A DNA stretch of 64,000 nucleotides from an uncultured Flavobacteriaceae bacterium (GCA_943842625.1 CALTCK010000012.1:1-64000); one strand, 5' to 3'. Positions 45,026 to 54,419 are shown, counted from the first letter of the stretch. Notes: generated by a model from the letters alone, not told the origin. A program made the numbers and translations.

Positions 45026-45667
45026 TTATTTAACTCTTGTAAGAGTAAGACCATCTCGAATAGGCAACAAAACAGTTTCTAATTGAGAATGCTCATTGAT
45101 CATTTTATTGTATTTTAAGAGTGCTTCAGTGTCTTTGTCACCTTTTTGTAGTTTCTCAATTACTTTTCCAGTCCACAATACATTATCACTTAATATTACC
45201 GACCCACTTTTAAGCTTTGGTAGAATTATTTCTAAATAATTGGGGTAATTCTGTTTATCGGCATCAATAAAAACTAAATTAAAGGTTTTATCTATCGTAG
45301 GAATTATATTTAAAGCATTACCAGTATGTTGAATTATTTGATTTCCAAAACCAGACTTATCAAAATACTTTCTCTGTAAATCATATAATTCCTCATTGGT
45401 ATCAATGGTATGAAGTTGTCCCTTTGGCTGAATACCTTCAACTAAGCATAATGCAGAATAGCCAGTATAGGTTCCAATTTCAAGTACGTTTTTTGGATTA
45501 ATTAATTTAGATACCATACTTAAAACCCTACCTTGAAAATGTCCACTTAACATTCTGGGAGCTAAAACTTTTTGCCAAGTTTCTCTGCTTAATTGTTGCA
45601 ATAATTTCGGTTCCTTTTGTGAATGAGCAACTACATAATCATCTAACTTCTCTGGTAAAAAATGCAT
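45026..45667 (-). CDS. O-methyltransferase, catechol/CCoAOMT family
   Basis: A 213-residue SAM- and metal-dependent O-methyltransferase. Motif I is LEIGTYTGYSALCL, and metal-binding acids lie in VFIDADKQNYPNYLE and SDNVLWTG. Related enzymes methylate catechols and similar ring systems. It starts 12 bases after the ACMSD gene, so it is probably the last gene of the kynurenine operon. Whether it acts on a pathway compound is open. Its stop abuts that of tatA with no gap. Confidence 0.88.
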   Translation of the reverse strand: MHFLPEKLDDYVVAHSQKEPKLLQQLSRETWQKVLAPRMLSGHFQGRVLSMVSKLINPKNVLEIGTYTGYSALCLVEGIQPKGQLHTIDTNEELYDLQRKYFDKSGFGNQIIQHTGNALNIIPTIDKTFNLVFIDADKQNYPNYLEIILPKLKSGSVILSDNVLWTGKVIEKLQKGDKDTEALLKYNKMINEHSQLETVLLPIRDGLTLTRVK

Positions 45668-45679
45668 TTTATTATTAGG

Positions 45680-46762
45680 TTAACTAATGATTTTATTAAT
45701 TAAATCTTGTTTCTTTTTTTTATCATCACCAAATAACCATTGTAATACATTATCATCCCAAATTGCATCGCATTCTTCTGAGGTTAGTATCTTTTGATCT
45801 TTAGCTAAATCTAAAATTTTACCTGGATAAGAAGATTGGCTTTCGCTCTCCATTTCTCCTAAAGGATAGGGATCATCCAAGCCCATGATTATTTGCTTGG
45901 AGGTTTGGTTTTTTACAATTAATTGTAAAGAGCCTGTGTCATGAACTAAAGTATCAAAGAAAATGTTTTTGTGTGCTACTGATTTTCTTGGATGTACTTT
46001 TCCTTCAAATAAATCGGGTCTTCCATCAAAACCTTGTATTCTTCTCCCTAAATTCATTTGGGCTAATTGGCCACCGTGAGCAAAGCAAGTTCTCATATTA
46101 GGAAATTTATCAGCATAGCCATTTAGAGTAAAAAAGTGATAAGCATCTGCACACTGAGCCAACATCCAGATTAGATGAAAACGCCATGCAGTATTTTCTA
46201 GTTTAATAAACTTTTCTCCATCATAAGGATGTATTTCTACTGCTAGATTATATTTGTTTGCTAATTCGAAAATGGGTTCATTTTCTTCGTCAAATATGCA
46301 ACGCCAGGTTCCAATCGTATCCATATAATGAGTTGGCAAACATAGTAAGTTCAAACCTAATTGCTCAACACATCGTTCTATCTCCCATAATGCACCTCTA
46401 CCGTATCCTGGATGTACTACAAATCCACAAGTAAATTTTGAAGAATGCTTTTGTTGTATTTTAGCATTAAAATCGTTTTGAAAACGAAGCGCTTGTTTCA
46501 TCTCTTCCAAGCGTAAACCGTTCCCATACAATTGCGACAAGTTTAATACCACTGCATGATCAATCTGGTATTTTTCCATCCAGTCTAATTTTTCATTTAA
46601 AAAGAAACTAGAATCGGTAACCGGACGTTTCCAGTTTTTTTGAAGCATAAAGTTTCGATCTTTATCGACCCAAAAAATACCATTATCCTTCATAAATTGA
46701 GGAATCTCTTCCGGATAGGGTAGAAGATGCGAATGTCCGTTAATTCTTAATTTTCGTTTCAT
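45680..46762 (-). CDS. Aminocarboxymuconate-semialdehyde decarboxylase
   Basis: Decarboxylates 2-amino-3-carboxymuconate 6-semialdehyde to 2-aminomuconate 6-semialdehyde in kynurenine breakdown. The 360-residue amidohydrolase-fold protein has the zinc motif HSH (His10, His12), a later AVEIHPYDG His, FAHGG, and the metal Asp in MGLDDPYPLGE. It fits the operon, which has both upstream and downstream pathway enzymes. Confidence 0.92.
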   Translation of the reverse strand: MKRKLRINGHSHLLPYPEEIPQFMKDNGIFWVDKDRNFMLQKNWKRPVTDSSFFLNEKLDWMEKYQIDHAVVLNLSQLYGNGLRLEEMKQALRFQNDFNAKIQQKHSSKFTCGFVVHPGYGRGALWEIERCVEQLGLNLLCLPTHYMDTIGTWRCIFDEENEPIFELANKYNLAVEIHPYDGEKFIKLENTAWRFHLIWMLAQCADAYHFFTLNGYADKFPNMRTCFAHGGQLAQMNLGRRIQGFDGRPDLFEGKVHPRKSVAHKNIFFDTLVHDTGSLQLIVKNQTSKQIIMGLDDPYPLGEMESESQSSYPGKILDLAKDQKILTSEECDAIWDDNVLQWLFGDDKKKKQDLINKIIS

Positions 46763-46793
46763 AATAAATTCCTTTATGTATGTAATATACTAA

Positions 46794-47576
46794 TTACAAA
46801 CTTTTAGTTCTTCCGCCGTCGACAGGTAAATTTATCCCATTGATATATCCGGCTGTTTCACTAGCTAGAAATGCCACCGTGTAGGCTATTTCTTCAGGTT
46901 TAGCAAACCTTCTTGCAGGTATTATACTTTTCATTACCTCCCTTGCTTCTTCAGGTGATTTTCCTATTTTTTTGCCAACATTAATCATAATTTGATCTAA
47001 ACGCTCAGTAGCTGTGGCTCCGGGCAATACGTTATTAACTGTAATTCCAAAAGGACCTAATTCAGATGCCAAAGTTTTACTCCAGTTAGCAACTGCACCA
47101 CGAATCGTATTACTAACTCCTAATCCTTCAATCGGTTGTTTAACGGAAGTTGAAATAATATTTATAATTCGTCCATAGTTATTTATTTTCATACCTGCAA
47201 CTACTGCTTGAACTAGTAATTGATTGCAGAGTAGATGTTGCGAGAAAGCAGCTGTAAACTCAGAAAGATTGGCATTAAATATAGGCCCACCCTTAGGTCC
47301 ACCAGTATTATTTAAAAGAATATGGTAGTTTTTATTTATATTATTAGATAGGATCTCTTTTAGTGAATCAGGTTCACTAAAATCTGCTAGTAAATAATTA
47401 TGGTTTTGTCCATTATTAGTTGATAATTCAGACAAAGTATTTTTAAGCTTTTCTTCATTTCTCGCTAATAAGGTGATGTTGGCTCCAAGTGCAGCTAGTT
47501 CGATCGCAGTGGCTTTGCCAATACCTGCAGTACTACCACAGATTAATGCATTTTTATTTTTTAAATTAAGATTCAT
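46794..47576 (-). CDS. Atypical short-chain dehydrogenase/reductase
   Basis: A 260-residue SDR-fold protein. The nucleotide loop GSTAGIG (14-20), the NNTGG motif and the C-terminal NGINLPVDGG are normal. The catalytic Tyr-x3-Lys is absent: the matching place reads Ser155-Asn-Thr-Ile-Arg159 in GVSNTIRGAVANW. I recall other SDRs with this SN..R signature, whose chemistry is not settled. It lies between the aldehyde dehydrogenase and decarboxylase genes, so a role in 2-aminomuconate metabolism is plausible but unproven. Confidence 0.88.
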   Translation of the reverse strand: MNLNLKNKNALICGSTAGIGKATAIELAALGANITLLARNEEKLKNTLSELSTNNGQNHNYLLADFSEPDSLKEILSNNINKNYHILLNNTGGPKGGPIFNANLSEFTAAFSQHLLCNQLLVQAVVAGMKINNYGRIINIISTSVKQPIEGLGVSNTIRGAVANWSKTLASELGPFGITVNNVLPGATATERLDQIMINVGKKIGKSPEEAREVMKSIIPARRFAKPEEIAYTVAFLASETAGYINGINLPVDGGRTKSL

Positions 47577-47592
47577 AAGTTTATTTCAATAA

Positions 47593-49041
47593 TTAATTAT
47601 CGTATTTAATACAAATATTTTTTGATTCTGTAAAGAACTTCAAAGCCTCGAAACCACCTTCACGGCCTACACCGCTATTTTTGATACCACCAAATGGAGT
47701 TCTTAGATCTCTATTTAACCAAGTGTTTACCCAAACTATTCCAGCTTCAATTTTTTTAGAAACTCGCATTGTTCTGTCTATATTACTGGTCCAAAGTGTT
47801 GCAGACAGTCCATACTTGACATTGTTAGCCATTACTAAAACTTCTTCTTCAGTTTCAAAAGGCATGATGGTAACTACAGGTCCAAAAATTTCTTCTTGAT
47901 TTGTTCTACATTGCTGGTTTTGGATTTCTATAACGGTAGGCTCTAGATAATATCCATTTTCAGATCCATTTACGGTAACTTTATTTCCGCCAGTTAAAAT
48001 TTTCCCTCCTTCTTCCTTCGCTAAATCAATATAAGACACTACTTTTTCAAGATGAGGTTTAGAAACCAAAGCGCCAATATTTGTTGTAGAAACAAATGGA
48101 TCCCCAATTTTCAACTTTCTTACTTTAGTAACAAAGTCTTTTTTAAATTTCAAGTAGATTGATTTTTCTACAAAAATTCGACTTCCACATAAACAAATTT
48201 GTCCTTGATTTGCAAAAGACGACTTTATGGTCACCGAAAGCATTTTTTCATAGTTACAATCTGCAAAAATGATATTAGGATTTTTACCACCTAATTCTAA
48301 GGATAATTTTTTAAACATTGGAGCTGCTTTCCGTGCAATGACTTCACCCGTTTTTGTGCCACCAGTAAATGATATTGCTTTAATATTCGGATGTTCTACA
48401 ATTGCTTGTCCTGCAGAAGGACCAGTACCGTGAATAATATTTAAAACGCCATTTGGTAATCCAGCTTTCGAGCAGATGTCTCCTAATAAAAATGCTGTCA
48501 TTGGAGTTACTTCACTCGGTTTTGCTACGACTGTATTACCTGCAGCAAGTGCTGGAGCTATTTTCCAAGTAAATAAATATAGTGGTAAATTCCAGGGAGA
48601 AATACACCCAACCACTCCAATGGGTTGTCTTAGCGTAAAGTTCATAGTATTAAGTCCTATACTTTCATGCGCCTCACTTGAAAATTGTGTAATGGCATGT
48701 GCAAAAAATTTAAAATTACTAGATGCTCTAGGTATATCAACTGATTTTGCTAAACTTAATGGTTTTCCGTTGTCCAAAGACTCTGCTTCTGCTAATTTAT
48801 CTAAATTATCTTCTATTAAATCTGCAATTTTTGAAAGAATAGCACTTCGTTCATTAATGGTTGTATTGGACCAAGATGGAAAAGCTTTTTTAGCAGCTAG
48901 ATAAGCATTGTCAACATCTACAGAGGAGGAAGAAGCGATTTTTGAATAGACTACTCCTTTCGAAGGGTTGTAATTATCTAACCAATCCTGCGAGAAAGGC
49001 TCACAATAAGATCCATCGATATAGTTTAGTATTTTTTTCAT
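47593..49041 (-). CDS. 2-Aminomuconate 6-semialdehyde dehydrogenase
   Basis: An NAD-dependent aldehyde dehydrogenase of 482 residues. Catalytic Cys is at about 282 in NQGQICLCGSR, and the general base Glu at about 248 in LELGGKNPN. The operon context, next to the decarboxylase and a RidA-type deaminase, points to oxidation of 2-aminomuconate semialdehyde to 2-aminomuconate. On sequence alone it could also be read as a hydroxymuconic-semialdehyde dehydrogenase. Confidence 0.9.
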   Translation of the reverse strand: MKKILNYIDGSYCEPFSQDWLDNYNPSKGVVYSKIASSSSVDVDNAYLAAKKAFPSWSNTTINERSAILSKIADLIEDNLDKLAEAESLDNGKPLSLAKSVDIPRASSNFKFFAHAITQFSSEAHESIGLNTMNFTLRQPIGVVGCISPWNLPLYLFTWKIAPALAAGNTVVAKPSEVTPMTAFLLGDICSKAGLPNGVLNIIHGTGPSAGQAIVEHPNIKAISFTGGTKTGEVIARKAAPMFKKLSLELGGKNPNIIFADCNYEKMLSVTIKSSFANQGQICLCGSRIFVEKSIYLKFKKDFVTKVRKLKIGDPFVSTTNIGALVSKPHLEKVVSYIDLAKEEGGKILTGGNKVTVNGSENGYYLEPTVIEIQNQQCRTNQEEIFGPVVTIMPFETEEEVLVMANNVKYGLSATLWTSNIDRTMRVSKKIEAGIVWVNTWLNRDLRTPFGGIKNSGVGREGGFEALKFFTESKNICIKYDN

Positions 49042-49048
49042 AGCTATA

Positions 49049-49456
49049 TTATAGAGGCTTATATGCGGTAACTTTAATTTCTACCACTAAATCTGGATGT
49101 GGTAATTGATGAACTGCAACCGTAGTTCTTGTAGGTCCTGTTTCTTTATCAAAAAATTCGGCATAAGCTTTATTGTAGCCTGCAAAATCATTCATATTTA
49201 CTAAAAAAGTGGATACGTCAATGACATCTTTTAAGGAAGCTCCAATTTTTTTTAAGTTCCCATCTATATTATTTAGAACCTCACGAGTTTGGACTTCAAT
49301 ATTTAAAAATTTAGTCCCCATTTCATCAATAATATCAACTCCAGCAATAGAATTGTCTGGTCTTCTAGAACTTGTTCCAGATACAAATATAAAATCGCCT
49401 GCTCTTTTTATATGAGGGTAAGCACCTCTTGGAGTAACTTTTTCGTTTTCTTTCAT
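49049..49456 (-). CDS. RidA-family 2-aminomuconate deaminase
   Basis: A 135-residue RidA/YjgF-fold protein expected to form trimers. The start [20 protein letters not shown] and the [13 protein letters not shown] segment fit the aminomuconate deaminase branch (AmnD/NbaF) more than ordinary RidA. It would deaminate 2-aminomuconate to 4-oxalocrotonate. The gaps are 3 bases after kmo and 7 bases before the aldehyde dehydrogenase gene. Confidence 0.9.
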   Translation of the reverse strand: MKENEKVTPRGAYPHIKRAGDFIFVSGTSSRRPDNSIAGVDIIDEMGTKFLNIEVQTREVLNNIDGNLKKIGASLKDVIDVSTFLVNMNDFAGYNKAYAEFFDKETGPTRTTVAVHQLPHPDLVVEIKVTAYKPL

Positions 49457-49459
49457 AGG

Positions 49460-50860
49460 TTATAGGTTTTTTGCAAAAGTATCATCGTGTAAAATATCTT
49501 TTGTTTCGTTTAATACCAAAGTCAACTTTTCTTCTAAACTCATAGTGTCTTTGAGCTTCCCATCGTCTAACAAATTTAAAATAGCTTTGTCTTGAGCTCT
49601 TCCTCTTTTCATAGCATCCGAATAAGGAATATTGGCATTGAATGTTACTAAGGAATATTTTGAGTTGTATTTTTTTGGAAAATTATCTTCAAATGCAACT
49701 TCTAGCTTTCTTTTTTCCTGAAATAATGGATTGGCTACATGTTCTTTCATTTCATGGAAGTTATCAATTGCTAGATCCGCAATAGCATCTGCATCGATTT
49801 TTCTTTCTTTTTCAAATTTAGAGAAAGTTGTTTCCCAATTGCCATCGTATTTTTCAATAAATTTATCTAAGACCACCACGTCTTCAAAAGAAGCGTTCAT
49901 TCCCTGACCATAAAAAGGTACAATTGCGTGAGCTGCATCTCCTAAAATTAATGTTTTTCCCATAATATTCCAAGGATAACATTTAACAGTTCCTAGAAAA
50001 GCCGTTGGATTTTCGAAAAATTCTTGTGTTAAATTTGGCATTAATGCCTTTGCGTCAGGAAATTCCCTCTCAAAATATTCATTCACCTTTTCAGCGGTAT
50101 TTAATTTTTCAAAATTATCTTTTCCAGTTTGATGTGCTAAAAATAAAGTAACCGTAAAACTCCCATCAAGATTTGGTAATGAAATTAGCATATTTTCACC
50201 ACGAGGCCAAATGTGTAAGGCCTTATGCTCGTCTTGAAACTTTCCGCTTTTACTCGCAGGAATTGTTAGTTCTTTATAGCTATGGCTAAGCCAGTCAATT
50301 GAAAAACTTAATCGAATACTTTTATCGTTAAACATATTATTTCTTACAACAGACCCAGCGCCATCTGTACCAAAAATAACATCAGCTTTATAGGTGCTGT
50401 ACTCTTTTGTTTGATAGTCCTTGAAGACAGCCGTCGTATTTTCAAAATCCAATGATTCGCAACTTTGATTAAAAATTAAAGAAACATTGGATAGTTTTTC
50501 GGCAGAATTCAATAATAACATATTCAATCCAGGACGCGATATGGAATTTATATATTTATTTTCTTTACCGCTATAAAGACTCATGAATTTATTTGACTTT
50601 TTATCATGAATCATACGCCCAATCATTGGCAAACAAAGCTTTTCAACTTCATTTTCTAATCCCACCATTTTAATCGCTTTCATACCTCTGTCTGAAAAGG
50701 CTAAATTAATCGATCGCCCGGCATCTTGTTCGATCTTACGCAAATCAGGTCTTTTTTCGACCAATGTTACTTGAAAACCTCTTTGACCCAAACGCAATGC
50801 TAGTAGGCTGCCACACAAACCAGCGCCAATTATTAGTATATTTTCTTTTTTGTTTTTCAT
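49460..50860 (-). CDS. kmo: Kynurenine 3-monooxygenase
   Basis: FAD- and NADPH-dependent hydroxylation of kynurenine to 3-hydroxykynurenine. The 466-residue flavoprotein has the N-terminal GAGLCGSLLALRLGQRG dinucleotide loop. A GDAAHAIVPFYGQGMNA motif at about 310 holds the FAD ribityl chain. Its start codon overlaps the kynU stop (TAATG), so translation of the two is probably coupled. Confidence 0.96.
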   Translation of the reverse strand: MKNKKENILIIGAGLCGSLLALRLGQRGFQVTLVEKRPDLRKIEQDAGRSINLAFSDRGMKAIKMVGLENEVEKLCLPMIGRMIHDKKSNKFMSLYSGKENKYINSISRPGLNMLLLNSAEKLSNVSLIFNQSCESLDFENTTAVFKDYQTKEYSTYKADVIFGTDGAGSVVRNNMFNDKSIRLSFSIDWLSHSYKELTIPASKSGKFQDEHKALHIWPRGENMLISLPNLDGSFTVTLFLAHQTGKDNFEKLNTAEKVNEYFEREFPDAKALMPNLTQEFFENPTAFLGTVKCYPWNIMGKTLILGDAAHAIVPFYGQGMNASFEDVVVLDKFIEKYDGNWETTFSKFEKERKIDADAIADLAIDNFHEMKEHVANPLFQEKRKLEVAFEDNFPKKYNSKYSLVTFNANIPYSDAMKRGRAQDKAILNLLDDGKLKDTMSLEEKLTLVLNETKDILHDDTFAKNL

Positions 50861-52131
50861 TAGTTTAGTATTTTTTTCAGACGTTGGATGAATTCGTACA
50901 CATCTTGGTAACTATTATAAAGAGGGGTAGGAGCCACTCTAATAACATCGGGTTCTCTCCAATCGCTAATTACTCCACTTTGAGTCAATAGGGTGTGTAA
51001 TTGCCTGTTTGCTTCTTTTACTTGAATAGATAATTGACAACCTCTATCATGAGGATTTTTAGGGGTAATGATATTAATTTTAGGGTTGTTTAAACCCTCA
51101 ATTAGATATTCTAAGAATCCAGTAAGTGATTTAGATTTTTTAGTTAGGTTTGAAAAACCTGCTTTGTCAAATAAATCAAGTGAGGCTCTTATTGCCGCCA
51201 TCGATAATATTGCAGGATTACTTAATTGCCAACCCTCTGCACCGGGTAAAACGTCAAACTCATGACGCATATTAAATCTTGTTTCTTTATTATGTCCCCA
51301 CCAACCAGCAAATCTCTTTAATTTTGTATTATTGGCGTGTAGTTCATGAACAAAACATCCGCCTAGACTACCAGGTCCACTATTTAAATATTTATAAGTA
51401 CACCAAACTGCAAAATCAGCACCCGATTCGTGCAAATTAGGTTGGATATTACCAACACCATGTGCGAGATCAAAACCTACCAGACAATTGTATTGATGAC
51501 CGATTTGAGTAATTTTTTTTAATGGATATAATTGCCCTGAATAATAATTAGTACATCCAATCATTATTAATGCTATTTCATCCCCCTGTTCTTTCATTAT
51601 TTGTTCTAAATCCTCCATCCGACATAACACTTCACCTTCTCTTGGTTTCCATAGGATTAAACCTTCCTTTTCGCAATACCCATGAAATTTTAGTTGACTT
51701 TCCATAGCGTATTTATCAGAAGGAAAAGCATCGCTTTCAATAAGAATTTTATATTTCTTTTCTGAAGGCTGATAAAAAGAAACCATCATTAAATGTAAGT
51801 TGGTAGTTAAACTATTCATAATTACCACCTCACTAGGTTTTGCACCTACGATTTCTGCCATAGAATTTGTTAGAAATTCGTGATATGGTAGCCAAGGATG
51901 TTTGGCATCGGTATGGCCCTCTACCCCAAATTTTGCCCAATCATTGAGTTCTTGTTGTATATAATCGGAGGTTTTTTTTGGTTGTAATCCAAGTGAGTTA
52001 CCACATAAGTATATTAATTCTTCACCTTGGTTATTGGTTGGAATCAAAAATTCATTTCTATAGTTATTTAATGGATCTTCTTTGTCTTTTTTTATGGCAA
52101 AGTCTAAATTATTTTCGTACCTCAAAGTCAT
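50860..52131 (-). CDS. kynU: Kynureninase
   Basis: PLP enzyme that cleaves 3-hydroxykynurenine to 3-hydroxyanthranilate and alanine. It has 423 residues; the PLP lysine is at about 246 in CTYKYLNSGPG. The motifs NSLTTNLHLMM and DLAHGVGN fit the family. It is the first gene of the operon. The ATG at 52131 is chosen: the in-frame TTG at 52146 falls between the -7 element and the likely transcription start. Confidence 0.96.
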   Translation of the reverse strand: MTLRYENNLDFAIKKDKEDPLNNYRNEFLIPTNNQGEELIYLCGNSLGLQPKKTSDYIQQELNDWAKFGVEGHTDAKHPWLPYHEFLTNSMAEIVGAKPSEVVIMNSLTTNLHLMMVSFYQPSEKKYKILIESDAFPSDKYAMESQLKFHGYCEKEGLILWKPREGEVLCRMEDLEQIMKEQGDEIALIMIGCTNYYSGQLYPLKKITQIGHQYNCLVGFDLAHGVGNIQPNLHESGADFAVWCTYKYLNSGPGSLGGCFVHELHANNTKLKRFAGWWGHNKETRFNMRHEFDVLPGAEGWQLSNPAILSMAAIRASLDLFDKAGFSNLTKKSKSLTGFLEYLIEGLNNPKINIITPKNPHDRGCQLSIQVKEANRQLHTLLTQSGVISDWREPDVIRVAPTPLYNSYQDVYEFIQRLKKILN

Positions 52132-52147
52132 TGTTTTTGAACTCAAA

Positions 52148-52175
52148 CAAAAATAAGGATTATTAAATTAATCAA
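52148..52175 (-). promoter_or_regulatory. Promoter of the kynurenine operon
   Basis: Minus-strand TTG (52173-52175), 17 bases, TATTTTTG (52148-52155): a full consensus match. Transcription should begin near 52142, leaving a leader of about 11 bases before the kynU ATG. I see no clear operator palindrome. Confidence 0.75.
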
Positions 52176-52256
52176 ATTTAATATTTTCAACTAAATAATA
52201 AAACAGACTTATCATAAACAGGTAATTTTTATTATATTTATTTTAAATATTAATAA

Positions 52257-54419
52257 ATGAAAAAAATAATTTATTTATTTATTTATTTATTCACTCATTC
52301 AGCTAATGCTCAAGATTATTCAATAGCAAGAGCTTGGAATGAGGAAGTTTTGCATGCTATTAGAAATGATTTTGCTAGACCTACTGTACATGCTCGAAAT
52401 TTATTTCATACCAGCATGGCGATGTATGATATTTGGGCAGTTTTTGATGAAAATGCAGCCACTTTTTTTTTAGGTAAATCCTTGGGGGACTATAATTGTG
52501 AATTTGATGGTTTTTATAACGATGTGTTAGTTGATGAAAATCGAAAAAAAGCAATTAGCTATGCAATCTATAGAATCATGTTACATAGATTTTCAAGCTC
52601 TCCTGGAATTGACGAGATATATAGTTCTATCAATAATTTTATGGATGAGTTGGGCTATAATAAGTATGATGAGAGCACAGACTATCATAGTGGAGATGCT
52701 GCTGCTCTAGGGAATTATGTAGCACAACAGATTATTGAGTTTGGACTACAGGATAACTCAAATGAACAGAATGATTATGCAAATTTAGTATACGAACCCT
52801 TAAATGACCCCTTGAATACTGACTTAGGTGGTAATCCAAATCTTTCCGAACCCAATCATTGGCAACCCTTAACCGTTGAAGAATTTATTGATCAAAGTGG
52901 GAATTATCACCCTGGAGGTTCTCCAGAATTCTTAAGTCCAGAATGGGGTAAAGTAATTCCGTTTTCATTGAGTGAAGAAGACCTTTCTATTCATTCAACA
53001 CCTGATTATGATTATTGGGTTTATCATGATCCAACGAGCCCATCCTATATACAAGAGGGTATTGGTTTAGAAGACCCATTTAAGTGGGGATTTGCATTGG
53101 TTTCTATATGGGGATCTCATTTAGATCCAAATGACGATATGATGATAGATATCTCTCCAGCAAGTATTGGAAATATCTCAAATTTTCCAGAAACTTTTGA
53201 GGAGTATAAAGATTTTTATAACTTTTTTGATGGAGGTGATCAAAGTGCAGGTTGGGAAATTAATCCTAGTACTGGTTTAGCTTATGAAGAACAAATGGTT
53301 CCAAGAGGCGATTACGGGAGGGTTTTAGCAGAGTTCTGGGCAGATGGTCCAGATAGTGAAACGCCTCCAGGTCACTGGTTCACCATATTAAATTATGTAA
53401 ATGATCATCCGCAGCTTATAAAAAAGTTTAGAGGTGAAGGTGAAATACTCAATAATTTAGAGTGGGATATAAAATCTTATTTTATCCTATCAGGTGCGAT
53501 GCATGACGCTGCAATAGCGGCATGGGGTATCAAAGGGTTTTACGATTATATTAGACCTATGAGTGCGATCAGGTATATGTGTGATCAAGGGCAATCTTCA
53601 CACCCCAATCTTTCCAACTATAATCCTCACGGAATCCCCTTAGTTCCTGGATTCATTGAAGTAATTCAAGAAGGAGATCCTCTGGAAGGAGATGACTTAG
53701 AAAATATTGGTAAAATAAAATTATTTACATGGAAAGGTCATGATTATATTATTAATGCTGATTATGATATAGCTGGTGTTGGTTGGATTCTTGCAGAGAA
53801 TTGGTTTCCGTATCAAAGGCCTTCTTTCGTTACACCTCCATTTGCAGGTTACGTATCTGGTCATTCAACATTTTCGAGAGCAGCTGCAGAGGTATTTACC
53901 CTATTAACTGACGATGAGTTTTTTCCAGGTGGTATGGGAACTTTTGATGTTTACACCAACGATTTTTTAAAATTTGAAGTAGGTCCAAGTATGGATTTTC
54001 AATTACAATGGGCTACCTACAGAGATGCATCAGATCAAACTAGTTTGTCCAGAATTTGGGGAGGGATTCATCCACCAATAGATGATATTCCTGGCAGAAT
54101 TATTGGAGAAAAAATTGGTCAAGCAGCTTTTTCGTTTGGGGAGAAATATTTTTCTAAAGAGGAACTAGAAGTGGAGAGTATCGTTTACCCAAATCCTTCG
54201 AATGACTTTTTAAACTTACAATATCACTTTAATAACAACGAGTTTAAAGTTGATATTTTCGATTTAAATGGAAGAAAAATTTTAAGTCAACCTGTTAAGT
54301 TTAATAATTTAAATCGAACAAGAATTGATATTTCTGGATTTAATAAGGGGGTCTATATATTGTATTTGATTGATACGAATAATAGGGAAGTAGCTGTATA
54401 CAAAATTTTAAAAAGTTAA
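52257..54419 (+). CDS. Secreted vanadium-haloperoxidase/PAP2-like protein, T9SS-sorted
   Basis: A 720-residue exported protein. The signal peptide ends ANAQ. The acid-phosphatase/haloperoxidase core shows KGFYDYIRPMSAIRY (about 425), SGHSTFSRAAAEVF (about 534) and a later GGIHPPIDDIPG. Together these supply the Lys, Arg, Ser-Gly-His and second His that bind vanadate or phosphate. Residues 640-720 form a type A T9SS sorting tail (VYPNPSNDFLNLQ). Whether it is a haloperoxidase or a phosphatase cannot be told from sequence. Confidence 0.85.
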   Translation: MKKIIYLFIYLFTHSANAQDYSIARAWNEEVLHAIRNDFARPTVHARNLFHTSMAMYDIWAVFDENAATFFLGKSLGDYNCEFDGFYNDVLVDENRKKAISYAIYRIMLHRFSSSPGIDEIYSSINNFMDELGYNKYDESTDYHSGDAAALGNYVAQQIIEFGLQDNSNEQNDYANLVYEPLNDPLNTDLGGNPNLSEPNHWQPLTVEEFIDQSGNYHPGGSPEFLSPEWGKVIPFSLSEEDLSIHSTPDYDYWVYHDPTSPSYIQEGIGLEDPFKWGFALVSIWGSHLDPNDDMMIDISPASIGNISNFPETFEEYKDFYNFFDGGDQSAGWEINPSTGLAYEEQMVPRGDYGRVLAEFWADGPDSETPPGHWFTILNYVNDHPQLIKKFRGEGEILNNLEWDIKSYFILSGAMHDAAIAAWGIKGFYDYIRPMSAIRYMCDQGQSSHPNLSNYNPHGIPLVPGFIEVIQEGDPLEGDDLENIGKIKLFTWKGHDYIINADYDIAGVGWILAENWFPYQRPSFVTPPFAGYVSGHSTFSRAAAEVFTLLTDDEFFPGGMGTFDVYTNDFLKFEVGPSMDFQLQWATYRDASDQTSLSRIWGGIHPPIDDIPGRIIGEKIGQAAFSFGEKYFSKEELEVESIVYPNPSNDFLNLQYHFNNNEFKVDIFDLNGRKILSQPVKFNNLNRTRIDISGFNKGVYILYLIDTNNREVAVYKILKS
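52270..52291. repeat. Tetranucleotide repeat in signal-peptide codons
   Basis: Five TTTA units plus TT, encoding the periodic IYLFIYLF core of the signal peptide. Gain or loss of one unit would shift the frame. Confidence 0.8.

Noticed and set aside
48476-48904. Open frame of 142 codons on the plus strand
   Set aside because: It lies fully antisense to a well-supported aldehyde dehydrogenase gene and has no family resemblance.
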